A stretch of 26,860 nucleotides of DNA from a virus: the IMG/VR virus record IMGVR_UViG_3300008448_000515, positions 1-26,860 of that record; one strand, given 5' to 3'. Position numbers and translations under genes: made by a program. The notes beneath the pieces are model-generated. The model searched no databases, was not told the origin of the DNA, and saw nothing but the letters and a program-made list of their open reading frames with translations. The number at the start of each line of letters is the position of its first letter. The stretch's first letter is position 1. Below are positions 14,614 through 23,426 of this stretch, piece by piece.

Positions 14614-17600
14614 ATGGCGGAAGCACCGATAGATTCACTTTCAAGAGAACCAAATACTACTGATGGTATTCCATTAGATGTTTTAAATGCAACCGGAGGC
14701 GGAGGTGGTGGTGTTTCTACTACATTCGTACCACCAAGTTATACCCAAAGCGATACATCTAAACCATTAATAGTAAATCTTGTTTCAAAAAATGGAACTT
14801 CTGTTGAATGGTTAGAAGATGGTGTTTCGCAGGGTATTGGCCCAAGTGCGAGAGTAATACATAACCCTTCTATTAGATTTGGTTCTAAGAGAACATATAC
14901 TGCCAGATTAAATAATGGGCAAGTTTTAAGTTATTTCGAAGTATCAATCGAAAAAGTATTTGAGAAACCATACAATACTACCACATATACTCCATTTACA
15001 GCATTCGTAAACCCAGCATCATCTATGTTTGGTGGTATGAATGGAAATAGTTATATGTCTGGGTATAACGCATACGATTGGAATTTTAATTATGGATTCC
15101 AAGAACCAATATCGGTGAATGATTCTCTTTACCAAGAAGGTATTGTTATAAGAGAATATACATACCGAAATGGAAGTTGGTCAGAAGGAGATGCACAAAA
15201 GTTATGGTTTACCGATGGTGCAATCACTTTGAATTTTAATGTAGAGAATACATCTACAATAGGTCAACCAATTCAATCTGGTCCAACCGCAGTTGCTACT
15301 CAAATAATTGAGCCAAATCCATTAGCACAATACGAAATTGTATTCAGTAGTAATTTAAAAAATGAATTAGGGGATTCGGTAACATTATCATATCAAATCG
15401 TTTCACAAACAAATGATATTGTAAAAACGGGAACAATTAGTTTATCAAACGCAAATGTTATTGATACAATTGATAGAAATGTTCTTAATAATGGTAGTGT
15501 TAACTTTCAAATAAATGGTTCACTACCAGATGGAATATCTTTTACAAACATATATCACGGATTAGCTTCCCAAATTGGTAATCCTGCTCAAATTAATTAC
15601 GGAGCATTAACAAATGTTCCAACCGCATTCTCAGTACCTGCATCTCAACTTAGAAATAGTTTAGTTATTATTGCTAATGCTGAAAAAGTAATTAGGTTTG
15701 CAGAACCATCGATTGTATTAGATAATACACAATTTGATGTTAGAGTAAAAGATTCCGATACTGAAAAAAGTATATCTATACCATTTTCTACACAAAATGC
15801 GGATAGTGTATTAGTTTATTTATCTCCTGATAAAACATTAAGTGTATCGGCGGCAGATAAACAAGTAACAATATATTTCCAAAAAGATTTTCAAGAGGTA
15901 TACGGACAAAAAAGAATAATATTAGTACCTGTAAGTAATGGATACGGCACAGGTAATAGAATAGAAGCATTAGTGACATTTACGGCAGTAAACGATTACC
16001 CATCTATTACTGAAACAACTTATGCTGATTTAATTGATATCCCATCGTTTTCTGATTTTAATATTGAGTATGAATTAAAGTATTCAACATTTTCAGCAAC
16101 ATCGGTTGATATATTTTTAAGATTAAAAGATAAAAGTTTAACACCTTTATTTAACAATCAATCTCCAAATGGTAATTTAAAAATTAACCTTAAAAAGTTA
16201 AGAGATAATTATCCGAATTGGGCTGGAAGTGATAATATTAGTATTGTATTAAAACCTTATAATAGAGGTGGAGCTGAAGAGTTAGTTGGTAACGATTATG
16301 AAGTTGTAACCAAATTAATTTTACCATCTATACAAATCGATGAAGATGTTTTTGGTAAAGCTATATTTGATGCATTTATAGAAAAATTATCAATAATTGA
16401 ACCTGAAAAAGAGAGTAAGTATTTAACACATCTTGCTAACTTTGGTAATAATGAACAAACTTTAATTTCATCTTGGGAAATTGATAATTGGACACTATCT
16501 AAAAAATCAGTAGATGCTTTAGGTAATGAATATGTAAAAAAAGAAGATGAAGTTGAATCTATAATATTAAAATTATATTCACCACTAAATGCAAGCGTAA
16601 CAGCTAACTCAACTTTTTGGATAACCAAATTGATGACAAATCCGTTAATTGAAACGGTAGTTCTTACTGAGCAAGCTGGGCCTGGATGTCCTCCATTAAA
16701 AGGACCTAATTTTAGTATTGATATTGATTTTGTAAGCGGACAATCTACGAACTACGAATCATTAGATAATATGATTTTAAGTGGTTCTACATCATCAAAC
16801 ACCCTTATTCAAAAGTATTTAAGTGGTTCTTTAGTAAATACAGACGATTTAAACATAGAATATGGTAGTGGTGATGTATTACAAAGTGGTTCTATAAAAT
16901 GGAATAATTTTGTACATTTTAGTTCAGCCAAAGAAAGAGTTGATAATTTTGTATATAAAGTACAATTAATAGAAGCGTATGATGCATCATTAGAATCAGC
17001 ATATGCTACTGGTTCAATTGGAGATGGGTTGTATACAGGCTCAGCAGATGGTATCAAACAAATAGAAAGACTTAATTCAAAGAAAAGGGAATTATTGGGT
17101 GGGTTTGATGGATTTGAAAATTTCTTATATACATCATCTTCTTTAAGTTGGCCTTACAATGGAAATACAAAAGAATTAAGTACTTCTATTGAAGTTTCAA
17201 ATTGGTATGATACAATTATAACATTGGCTGAAGATTTTGATACTCAAAACTTTAATTGGGTTCAAAATAACATTCCACAATATATTGTAAATAATGATGA
17301 GAATGCAAGTTTGTTGTTATTCTTCTCAATGATAGGTCAGCATTTTGATAACATATATTTCCATACAAAATCTATTGAAAAAAGTAGAGGATTGGGATAT
17401 AAAGCTAAAGATGGTATTTCTGATAAATTATTATTTGAAACATTAAAATCATTTAGTTGGGATGCTAAAAATTTAGCAACAAATTCTCAATTATGGAACT
17501 ATGTGTTTGGAGTGGATTCCGATGGTAACACAAAAGAGTTAACACCTGCTAAACAAAGAACATATGATGTTTGGAGAAGAATTGCAAATAACTTACCTTA

Positions 17601-19824
17601 TTTATTGAAACATAAAGGAACGAGAAGAGGTGTTTATGCACTATTAGCTTGTTATGGAATCCCATCATCAAATCTTTCAATTTTAGAATTTGGTGGACCA
17701 GAAGTTGATAATGCAAATTCAAAGAGTAAGTTAGTAATGGATAACATTACAACTGCCTTAACTATGATAAATGGTTCAACTATTGAATTTGATTGGAAAA
17801 ACACCGAAAGAAATAGAAAACCTGATACAATAGAATTCTTTGTTAAGCCATCTACAAGTGGTAATTATCAAATAATATCAGGTAGTGATTGGAACATTAC
17901 AATAAGTGGTTCTACGGGTGATGATTATGGTAAAGTAATATTTAATTACTCTAACTCAAATAGTTTAACATCATCTAGATTACCAATATTTAATGAAAAG
18001 TTTTTTGGTATAGAAGTTAGTAGAGAAGTTAGTGGTAGCTACCATAATTTTGAATTGAATCTAAGACAAGCTGATAAAGAGAGAAGTATATTCCAAGAAT
18101 CAAATTCAGCTAGTGTATTAGCAACTAATAGTAATTGGAATAGTGGTTCTAAAATAAAGTTAGGAAATAACTTTGTTGGTAGTGTAGATGAGTTCCGTTT
18201 ATGGAGTACACCACTACAATCCGATGTATTCTATCAGCATGTATCATTTCCTGAAATGGTTAATGGTAATCATGTATCTGCTTCTACCGATGATTTGTAT
18301 TTCCGTTTAGATTTTGAATATCCTAAGAATTTAGCGGTATTCAATACTCTTCCAAATGTTGATACAAACATATATTTTAGTGGAAGTGCGGATAGAATAA
18401 GTTATGAAAGCGGAAGTGCTACACAATTATATTCATTAAATCCATCCGCTTCTTTTTCAGCAAGTGTAAGTGGATTTGCAAATATAGCAGAATATCCATA
18501 TCAATTCGAAGCAATCGATAGAAGTGTGGTGTTAGAAATACCAGATGGTGGTTCATCTCGTTATTCAACTAATAAGGTTAGATTTGAATCACAAGAGTTG
18601 ATAGGAAGTCTTTCATCTAAAAGTAGAGCAACTAAAAAAGCATTTGACCAATCTCCTACGGATTCTAATAGAGTTGGTTTATTCTTCTCTCCTACAAAAG
18701 AGTTGAACATTGATATTGCAAAATCTTTGGGTGGATTGAATTTAGATAACTATATTGGTGACCCATCGGATAGATACAAAGATAATTACAATCGTTTAGA
18801 TACTTTACGAAAATATTACTTTGAAAGATTCGATGGTAGAGATATTTATGCATACATCAACTTAATCAAATTATATGAGAAATCTATGTTTGATGATATT
18901 AAGAAGATGTTGCCGGCAAGAGTTAAAGCAACTACTGGTCTTTTAATAGAACCACATTTCTTAGAAAGAAGTAAACACAAACATAAGAAACCAACAGGTG
19001 AGGCTAATTTATATGAAGCCGAAATAGATAATAGAGATGATTTAATTATATCTTCCGAAAATATTCAAAAAGAAGTAACATTAAATGCTCAATCTGAATA
19101 TGTATTAAGTGGTGAAAATAATCAAAAAGAATCTACAATTGATGCTAATTTAGGAGAAAGTTTATCAGCTGATAATTATCAATATGATGGTACAATAAAT
19201 TCAGATGAAACAACATTAACTTCTGAATATTATCAAAATCAAGGAACAATTGATGCTGGTTTAGGTGACCCTACTATACTTAGTGAAATTGATATTATAA
19301 ATTCAAACATAGTAGTAGGCCAATCTGATTTAGAACTACTTGGATTTGGTTTATTTGCACAAAGTGGTTCTGCGATTAGAACATATTTTGATAAAGATAA
19401 TAATCGTATAAAAGAAAGAGTTAAAGTAAGTATTATTAAAGAAAAGAAGACTAGAGATTATACTTATTTAACAGGAAGTGCTAGTGATAGATTGTATACA
19501 GCGTTGGGTACTGAAACTTATTATGAATCTTATGTAAACATTCAACCATTTACAGGTTCAAACGGAAGTATAAATTCATTACCAACTACAGACGCTAAAA
19601 TAATAGAAGTAACTCCTGTGAGTGGATATTTAAAAACTCACTTCAGAAATACTTCAGATTTAACAAGAGGATTAGAAAATTCTTTCTTTAGAGGTTCAAA
19701 AAATACTGCAGCTACCACATTAGATGGTACATCACCAGTTGAAACATTTACTACTAACCCTAATACTCTAAGAGTAAATAAAGCAGGTAGAGATGCAAGT
19801 GAACCAATTTTGGAAGTAGAATAA
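14614..19824 (+). CDS. Giant tail/baseplate protein with LamG-like domain (1736 aa)
   Basis: The N-terminus has a Gly6 tract (28-33) and an Ig-like beta domain (about 48-118). Further beta-rich domains extend to about residue 600. A helical region (about 700-1030) contains KHKGTRRGVYALLACYGI (about 1000-1017), followed by a LamG/concanavalin-like domain (about 1055-1237, with SVDEFRLWSTPL at its end). Another helical segment holds MLPARVKATTGLLIEPH (about 1432-1448). Near the C-terminus lie four tandem repeats (1477-1553) and a final beta part. LamG domains often bind sugars. The combination fits a multi-domain baseplate-periphery protein that carries or is itself a receptor-binding element, perhaps filling the role of gp7 or gp10, but no direct match to either can be claimed. 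It has its own upstream ATATTTAT motif. Confidence 0.75.
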   Translation: MAEAPIDSLSREPNTTDGIPLDVLNATGGGGGGVSTTFVPPSYTQSDTSKPLIVNLVSKNGTSVEWLEDGVSQGIGPSARVIHNPSIRFGSKRTYTARLNNGQVLSYFEVSIEKVFEKPYNTTTYTPFTAFVNPASSMFGGMNGNSYMSGYNAYDWNFNYGFQEPISVNDSLYQEGIVIREYTYRNGSWSEGDAQKLWFTDGAITLNFNVENTSTIGQPIQSGPTAVATQIIEPNPLAQYEIVFSSNLKNELGDSVTLSYQIVSQTNDIVKTGTISLSNANVIDTIDRNVLNNGSVNFQINGSLPDGISFTNIYHGLASQIGNPAQINYGALTNVPTAFSVPASQLRNSLVIIANAEKVIRFAEPSIVLDNTQFDVRVKDSDTEKSISIPFSTQNADSVLVYLSPDKTLSVSAADKQVTIYFQKDFQEVYGQKRIILVPVSNGYGTGNRIEALVTFTAVNDYPSITETTYADLIDIPSFSDFNIEYELKYSTFSATSVDIFLRLKDKSLTPLFNNQSPNGNLKINLKKLRDNYPNWAGSDNISIVLKPYNRGGAEELVGNDYEVVTKLILPSIQIDEDVFGKAIFDAFIEKLSIIEPEKESKYLTHLANFGNNEQTLISSWEIDNWTLSKKSVDALGNEYVKKEDEVESIILKLYSPLNASVTANSTFWITKLMTNPLIETVVLTEQAGPGCPPLKGPNFSIDIDFVSGQSTNYESLDNMILSGSTSSNTLIQKYLSGSLVNTDDLNIEYGSGDVLQSGSIKWNNFVHFSSAKERVDNFVYKVQLIEAYDASLESAYATGSIGDGLYTGSADGIKQIERLNSKKRELLGGFDGFENFLYTSSSLSWPYNGNTKELSTSIEVSNWYDTIITLAEDFDTQNFNWVQNNIPQYIVNNDENASLLLFFSMIGQHFDNIYFHTKSIEKSRGLGYKAKDGISDKLLFETLKSFSWDAKNLATNSQLWNYVFGVDSDGNTKELTPAKQRTYDVWRRIANNLPYLLKHKGTRRGVYALLACYGIPSSNLSILEFGGPEVDNANSKSKLVMDNITTALTMINGSTIEFDWKNTERNRKPDTIEFFVKPSTSGNYQIISGSDWNITISGSTGDDYGKVIFNYSNSNSLTSSRLPIFNEKFFGIEVSREVSGSYHNFELNLRQADKERSIFQESNSASVLATNSNWNSGSKIKLGNNFVGSVDEFRLWSTPLQSDVFYQHVSFPEMVNGNHVSASTDDLYFRLDFEYPKNLAVFNTLPNVDTNIYFSGSADRISYESGSATQLYSLNPSASFSASVSGFANIAEYPYQFEAIDRSVVLEIPDGGSSRYSTNKVRFESQELIGSLSSKSRATKKAFDQSPTDSNRVGLFFSPTKELNIDIAKSLGGLNLDNYIGDPSDRYKDNYNRLDTLRKYYFERFDGRDIYAYINLIKLYEKSMFDDIKKMLPARVKATTGLLIEPHFLERSKHKHKKPTGEANLYEAEIDNRDDLIISSENIQKEVTLNAQSEYVLSGENNQKESTIDANLGESLSADNYQYDGTINSDETTLTSEYYQNQGTIDAGLGDPTILSEIDIINSNIVVGQSDLELLGFGLFAQSGSAIRTYFDKDNNRIKERVKVSIIKEKKTRDYTYLTGSASDRLYTALGTETYYESYVNIQPFTGSNGSINSLPTTDAKIIEVTPVSGYLKTHFRNTSDLTRGLENSFFRGSKNTAATTLDGTSPVETFTTNPNTLRVNKAGRDASEPILEVE
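19042..19272 (+). repeat. Four degenerate 18-20-residue tandem repeats in the giant tail protein
   Basis: Units start at 19042, 19102, 19159 and 19213. Each has the pattern hydrophobic-S-x-(E/D)-(N/Y)-x-Q-x-(E/D/Q)-x-T-(I/L)-(N/D), seen as SSENIQKEVTLNA, SGENNQKESTIDA, SADNYQYDGTINS and TSEYYQNQGTIDA. DNA identity between units is low, so they are old or under fast change. Confidence 0.75.
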
Positions 19825-19842
19825 CGGATTTTTATAAAAACT

Positions 19843-19850
19843 ATATTTAT
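19843..19850 (+). promoter_or_regulatory. Candidate late-promoter motif ATATTTAT, site 5
   Basis: In context TATATTTATTATTAAA, it lies 18 nt after the giant gene's stop and 24 nt before ATG 19875. It would drive the 19875-21720 unit, which closes at the terminator at 21745. Confidence 0.55.
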
Positions 19851-19874
19851 TATTAAAATAGAAATAAATTAACA

Positions 19875-20498
19875 ATGGGATATTTAAGTAATACCGAATT
19901 AACAGTGGATGCTATCTTAACAAAAAAAGGTAGAGAAAAACTTGCAGCAGGATTGGGATTGAACATCACTCAATTCGCTTTAGCAGATGATGAAATTGAT
20001 TACTCTTTGTATGAACCGGCTCATCCGCTTGGTTCGGCATTTTATGATGCAGCAATTAAGAGTATGCCAGTTATCGAAGCATCTCCTGATGAAACTCAAG
20101 TAATGAAATACAAATTGGTAACACTACCTAAGAATACAACTCGTATTCCTGTGGTTGAATTTGGTGTTCCTAACATTGCAGTTAATCAGAGAAGTGGTGA
20201 GGTATCATTATCTCCAACTACATCTCCAGCAGGAAATAGAAGATTAGGATATACAATTATCCTTTCTAATAAAAATGCAGGTGATATTGTAGGTGAAGGT
20301 GTAACATCTGATGTAGGTACTGTTCCAGTATTTATTGGTGATGATGTTTCAGCAACAGCTGCAGTAGCAAAGGGATTAACATTTAAGTTTATTCCAAATC
20401 CATCTTTAACTTCGTCTATCAGAACAACAATAACTGTTTATGGTAACGAAACGGGTGGTTCACAAACGATTCCAGTAACCGTAACATATGTACAATAA
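19875..20498 (+). CDS. Conserved phage structural protein, role unknown
   Basis: The 207 residues begin MGYLSNTELTVDAILTKKGR, followed by a segment ITQFALADDEIDYSLYEPAH (31-50) and then DETQVMKYKLVTLP (72-85). This combination is, as I recall, a recurring pattern in proteins of marine T4-like phages, often beside tail-fibre or baseplate genes. The second half is beta-rich with a Gly/Thr/Val composition typical of a surface-exposed sandwich. No membrane segment or enzyme motif is present. It is co-transcribed with the next gene (7-nt gap). A tail or fibre-attachment role is inferred. Confidence 0.7.
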   Translation: MGYLSNTELTVDAILTKKGREKLAAGLGLNITQFALADDEIDYSLYEPAHPLGSAFYDAAIKSMPVIEASPDETQVMKYKLVTLPKNTTRIPVVEFGVPNIAVNQRSGEVSLSPTTSPAGNRRLGYTIILSNKNAGDIVGEGVTSDVGTVPVFIGDDVSATAAVAKGLTFKFIPNPSLTSSIRTTITVYGNETGGSQTIPVTVTYVQ

Positions 20499-20505
20499 AT
20501 AAACT

Positions 20506-21720
20506 ATGGCAGTAATAAGAGATAATAGAGGAGCCCTATTAGCAAGTAATTTATCACAATACTTGGCAGGTGCAGCAAACACCGCTGGCACTCCCGTTGA
20601 TACTAACGAATTAGTAAACATCGTAAACCAATTTTTGGGGCAGGGTGAGCAAATCAGCACCGATATCACTACCGTAACTAATGGTATTTATAAAAAGTTC
20701 GGTTCAATTGATAAGGTAACAAATAGAACTGAAGTTGTAACTTCTGGTATTTGGAGTGGAGATAATGGTTCGTTAGAAACATTCCACACTTCATCTGCTC
20801 AAAGTTCATCTGCAAGTGGAAGATACTACTTAGATGTTTATAATGAAAACGCAACATCTTCTTCAGCAGAAGTTCAATTCTCAATTGCATATGGTCATAT
20901 TAATGGAGGTGGTGCACCAACATTAACTCAAACTGATAGTTCAACACTTCCTACTAAAGCTATTTACTCACAATTCCGTAATTTATTATTGGATAGTGGT
21001 GATACATACTTTAGTGTATACAATGGTTCTACTGCAGGTGCAAAAGATTTAGATGATATATTTGCAATCAATGTAAATAGAGCTAGATATAAAGAACAAT
21101 TAGACCCAGGTAATATTCAATTAAATTTACAAAATGGTTCTACTATTATTTCATTAATAGATGATTCAGGTCAAACTGAAGCTGTTGGTGCAAGTGGTAG
21201 AGTATTTAATATGGTAAGTGGAGCATTAAACATTGGAACTGCTAACGAAGGAACTATTAGTTCTGTAACTGCTTCAAACGGACAAGGATGGGGATTATTC
21301 TATCCAGATGCAGGTGTAATGTTACTTAACCCAATGGCAATAGCTGCAGGGTTAGGTGTAACTTTCTCATCGGCATCAGCAGCTAACACTTATAACAACG
21401 CTATTAACAATATGAAATTATACCAAGCAATTAGTGCTAGTGGTGATTTCCAAGCTCGTAGAACTGAAAATGTTTCTACATCTCATTATTTTGTTAGAGC
21501 AAACAATAGAGAGTTTAACTTCTCAAATAACCCAACATTCGTAACTGGTTCAGTTGGACAATTCGTTCAACCAACATTTGAAAGAGACCCTAAAGTGTAT
21601 ATTACTTCAGTAGGTCTTTACGATGATGCAAATGAGTTATTAGCAGTAGCAAAAACTTCTAAACCAATTGAAAAATCATTTGATAAAGAGGTAGCAATAA
21701 AAGTAAAGTTGGATTTCTAA
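20506..21720 (+). CDS. Structural protein with C-terminal GLYDD module
   Basis: The 404-residue product has a helical N-terminus (about 1-70), a beta-rich Ser/Thr/Asn/Gly middle and a C-terminal module (about 363-404) containing VYITSVGLYDDANELLAVAK (365-384) and ending in IKVKLDF. The same kind of C-terminus is present in the next gene (21792-22745), although the rest of the two proteins differs. The gene is closed by a strong terminator. The context of tail genes and the composition make a virion protein likely, perhaps a baseplate or fibre component. A named T4 counterpart cannot be given. Confidence 0.7.
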   Translation: MAVIRDNRGALLASNLSQYLAGAANTAGTPVDTNELVNIVNQFLGQGEQISTDITTVTNGIYKKFGSIDKVTNRTEVVTSGIWSGDNGSLETFHTSSAQSSSASGRYYLDVYNENATSSSAEVQFSIAYGHINGGGAPTLTQTDSSTLPTKAIYSQFRNLLLDSGDTYFSVYNGSTAGAKDLDDIFAINVNRARYKEQLDPGNIQLNLQNGSTIISLIDDSGQTEAVGASGRVFNMVSGALNIGTANEGTISSVTASNGQGWGLFYPDAGVMLLNPMAIAAGLGVTFSSASAANTYNNAINNMKLYQAISASGDFQARRTENVSTSHYFVRANNREFNFSNNPTFVTGSVGQFVQPTFERDPKVYITSVGLYDDANELLAVAKTSKPIEKSFDKEVAIKVKLDF

Positions 21721-21744
21721 TCGGAAATAACTAATAAACTACTG

Positions 21745-21767
21745 ACCCACCTTTTTGGTGGGTTTTT
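21745..21767 (+). terminator. Rho-independent terminator after the tail cluster
   Basis: ACCCACC (21745-21751) pairs with GGTGGGT (21757-21763) across a five-T loop and is followed by a run of T to 21767. It lies 25 nt after the stop of the 20506 gene and 10 nt before the ATATTTAT motif of the next unit. Confidence 0.9.
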
Positions 21768-21776
21768 AGTTTCTGA

Positions 21777-21784
21777 ATATTTAT
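21777..21784 (+). promoter_or_regulatory. Candidate late-promoter motif ATATTTAT, site 6
   Basis: In context GAATATTTATATA, it is placed between a strong terminator and ATG 21792, 7 nt before the start. Because transcription from upstream should stop at 21767, a promoter is required in this 24-nt stretch, which makes this the best single argument that the motif is a promoter. Confidence 0.65.
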
Positions 21785-21791
21785 ATACGAT

Positions 21792-22745
21792 ATGTTAAAA
21801 AGAATACCTAAATCTGATGTTAGTATTAGACCATTCAAAGCCTACAAAGAGTGGAGTTTTGTAAGTGGTTCTGATATTACTTTAATGGAAGCTGAAAATA
21901 CATTATTGTATGATGAAGCAAATAATGTAACTCTTGGAAATGGTGTTACATATAATAAGCACTCTTTATATGGTCAATTAAATTCATTATTTTATTCGAA
22001 TGTAGATAACCCATTTTATAGAGTTGGAACTAAATCTAACCAACCTGCAGCTGTAAGTGGTGAAAGAGCGTTTAATGGTAAAGCTAAAATATTATCTATT
22101 CCGCAATCTATATTTGGAGAAGAAATTAAAAAAGGAAGTTTATCTTTAACCGATAGCGTAACATCTACTACATTTGTTGAAAATGGTTCTGGCTCTTTGA
22201 TGAATGGAACTACAATTGTTGGTGATGTGTTTTATGACCATGGGTTGGTTGTATATACCGATACTGCTTCGTTAAGTAGTACATTAACTGGCGATTGGCA
22301 AATTGATTTTAAATCAACCGAAACTATTTACGAAAATGAATATTTACTAATCGTAAACGAAGATGAATTTAATATTTCACAAAATCCTTCAGCAGTTGTT
22401 AAAGTGGGGGGTATTACTTCTACTTTTACAGATACCGATGGAATTGTTCGAACAATTAACGAAGAGCAACCTGTTAGGTATATTAGAAAAAAAACCACAT
22501 TAGATAATGGTACTATATTAGATTTTAGATATGGTTCAAATGTTAATTCTGCTATTAGTGGTGGATTCGAACATAGTGATTTAAGTGGTTCGGTGGATTC
22601 AACCGGCTCATTCTTAGCACCATTTATTACAACAATAGGATTATATGATGATAATTGTGATTTAGTTGCTGTGGCAAAATTACCACAACCAATTAAATCA
22701 GAACCTGATTTTCCTGTGAACTTTATTGTTCGTTTTGATACATAA
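21792..22745 (+). CDS. Structural protein sharing the GLYDD C-terminal module
   Basis: The 317 residues start MLKRIPKSDVSIRPFKAYKE, continue into a segment SIPQSIFGEEIKKGSLSLTD (102-121) and VGDVFYDHGLVVYTD (142-156), and end in a module with FITTIGLYDDNCDLVAVAKL (278-297) like that of the preceding gene. The FGEEIK-plus-FYDHGLV pattern recurs in structural proteins of marine T4-like phages, in my recollection. It is transcribed from its own motif after a terminator. Most likely it is a tail-fibre, fibre-attachment or baseplate protein. The exact role is unknown. Confidence 0.7.
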   Translation: MLKRIPKSDVSIRPFKAYKEWSFVSGSDITLMEAENTLLYDEANNVTLGNGVTYNKHSLYGQLNSLFYSNVDNPFYRVGTKSNQPAAVSGERAFNGKAKILSIPQSIFGEEIKKGSLSLTDSVTSTTFVENGSGSLMNGTTIVGDVFYDHGLVVYTDTASLSSTLTGDWQIDFKSTETIYENEYLLIVNEDEFNISQNPSAVVKVGGITSTFTDTDGIVRTINEEQPVRYIRKKTTLDNGTILDFRYGSNVNSAISGGFEHSDLSGSVDSTGSFLAPFITTIGLYDDNCDLVAVAKLPQPIKSEPDFPVNFIVRFDT

Positions 22746-22748
22746 TTG

Positions 22749-22756
22749 ATATTTAT
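22749..22756 (+). promoter_or_regulatory. Candidate late-promoter motif ATATTTAT, site 7
   Basis: In context GATATTTATTAATAAA, it is 3 nt after the upstream stop and 18 nt before ATG 22775. It would drive the small 22775 gene and the endonuclease I gene. Confidence 0.55.
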
Positions 22757-22774
22757 TAATAAACAAAATAAAAT

Positions 22775-22990
22775 ATGTCAAAGATTTTAGAATTATATAA
22801 GGCAGCTCAAAAAAGTTTAGGATTAGATAAAATCTCTAAAGAAGCTGGAATCAAATCACAAACACCTTATACTACCAATGATTTAAAACAGGTAGATGAG
22901 CAAGTATTAACAGCAGCTAAATTTAAAACCGGAAGAGGTGGTGAGGTAACATCCGCTCCAAAGTATTCCGATACAATGAAAGCTAAATAA
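22775..22990 (+). CDS. Small basic protein, unknown function
   Basis: The 71 residues are soluble, Lys-rich and partly helical (1-25), with an extended-looking Gly/Thr/Lys C-terminal half. No cysteine pair, membrane segment or known motif was found. It starts 18 nt after an ATATTTAT motif and ends 9 nt before the endonuclease gene. If the motif is a late promoter, this protein is made late, and it may be a virion component or a partner of the resolvase. That is only a context inference. Confidence 0.6.
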   Translation: MSKILELYKAAQKSLGLDKISKEAGIKSQTPYTTNDLKQVDEQVLTAAKFKTGRGGEVTSAPKYSDTMKAK

Positions 22991-22999
22991 AAACATTTA

Positions 23000-23410
23000 A
23001 TGGCTAAAAAAGTTACAAAGAAATCTAGCAATTGGGTTGCTAGAAAATATGGGTTTAAATCGGGTCTTGAAGAAAATATATCTATACAAATCGAAAGTAA
23101 AGGAATTAAGGTTGAATATGAGTCCGAAAAGGTGGCTTATACTATACCTGCTTCTCAACATACTTACAATCCTGATTTTAAGTTACCAAATGGTATTTTT
23201 GTAGAAACAAAAGGTAGATTTGTTGCGGCTGACAGGAAAAAACACCTATTAGTTAAGGCGCAAAACCCTACACTTGATATTCGTTTCGTATTCTCCAATT
23301 CAAAGAATAAAATCACTAAAACATCAAAAACCACATATGGGGATTGGTGTGATAAGAACGGCATTAAGTATGCTGACAAGATAATACCAGATTCTTGGTT
23401 CGAGGAGTAA
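23000..23410 (+). CDS. Holliday-junction resolvase, T7 endonuclease I family
   Basis: Endonuclease I cuts four-way junctions and branched DNA, clearing recombination intermediates before packaging. The 136 residues align closely with the 149-residue T7 enzyme. The shared landmarks are SGLEENI (21-27), IESKGIKVEYE (31-41), IPASQHTYNPDFKLPNGIFV (49-68), ETKG (69-72) and DRKKHLL (78-84). The catalytic residues of T7 (E20, D55, E65, K67) correspond to E24, D59, E69 and K71, all present. T4 uses the unrelated endonuclease VII (gp49) for this task, so the gene is a functional replacement. It lacks the basic C-terminal tail of the T7 protein. It is placed in a late-motif unit, in line with a role at packaging. 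Confidence 0.94.
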   Translation: MAKKVTKKSSNWVARKYGFKSGLEENISIQIESKGIKVEYESEKVAYTIPASQHTYNPDFKLPNGIFVETKGRFVAADRKKHLLVKAQNPTLDIRFVFSNSKNKITKTSKTTYGDWCDKNGIKYADKIIPDSWFEE

Positions 23411-23426
23411 AATAGTTCCCAAAATA

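Noticed and set aside
18842-18849. ATATTTAT inside the giant tail gene as an eighth promoter
   Set aside because: It is in the middle of a long reading frame with no start nearby. The codons for Ile-Tyr in an AT-rich gene explain it. It is counted as background for the motif claim.
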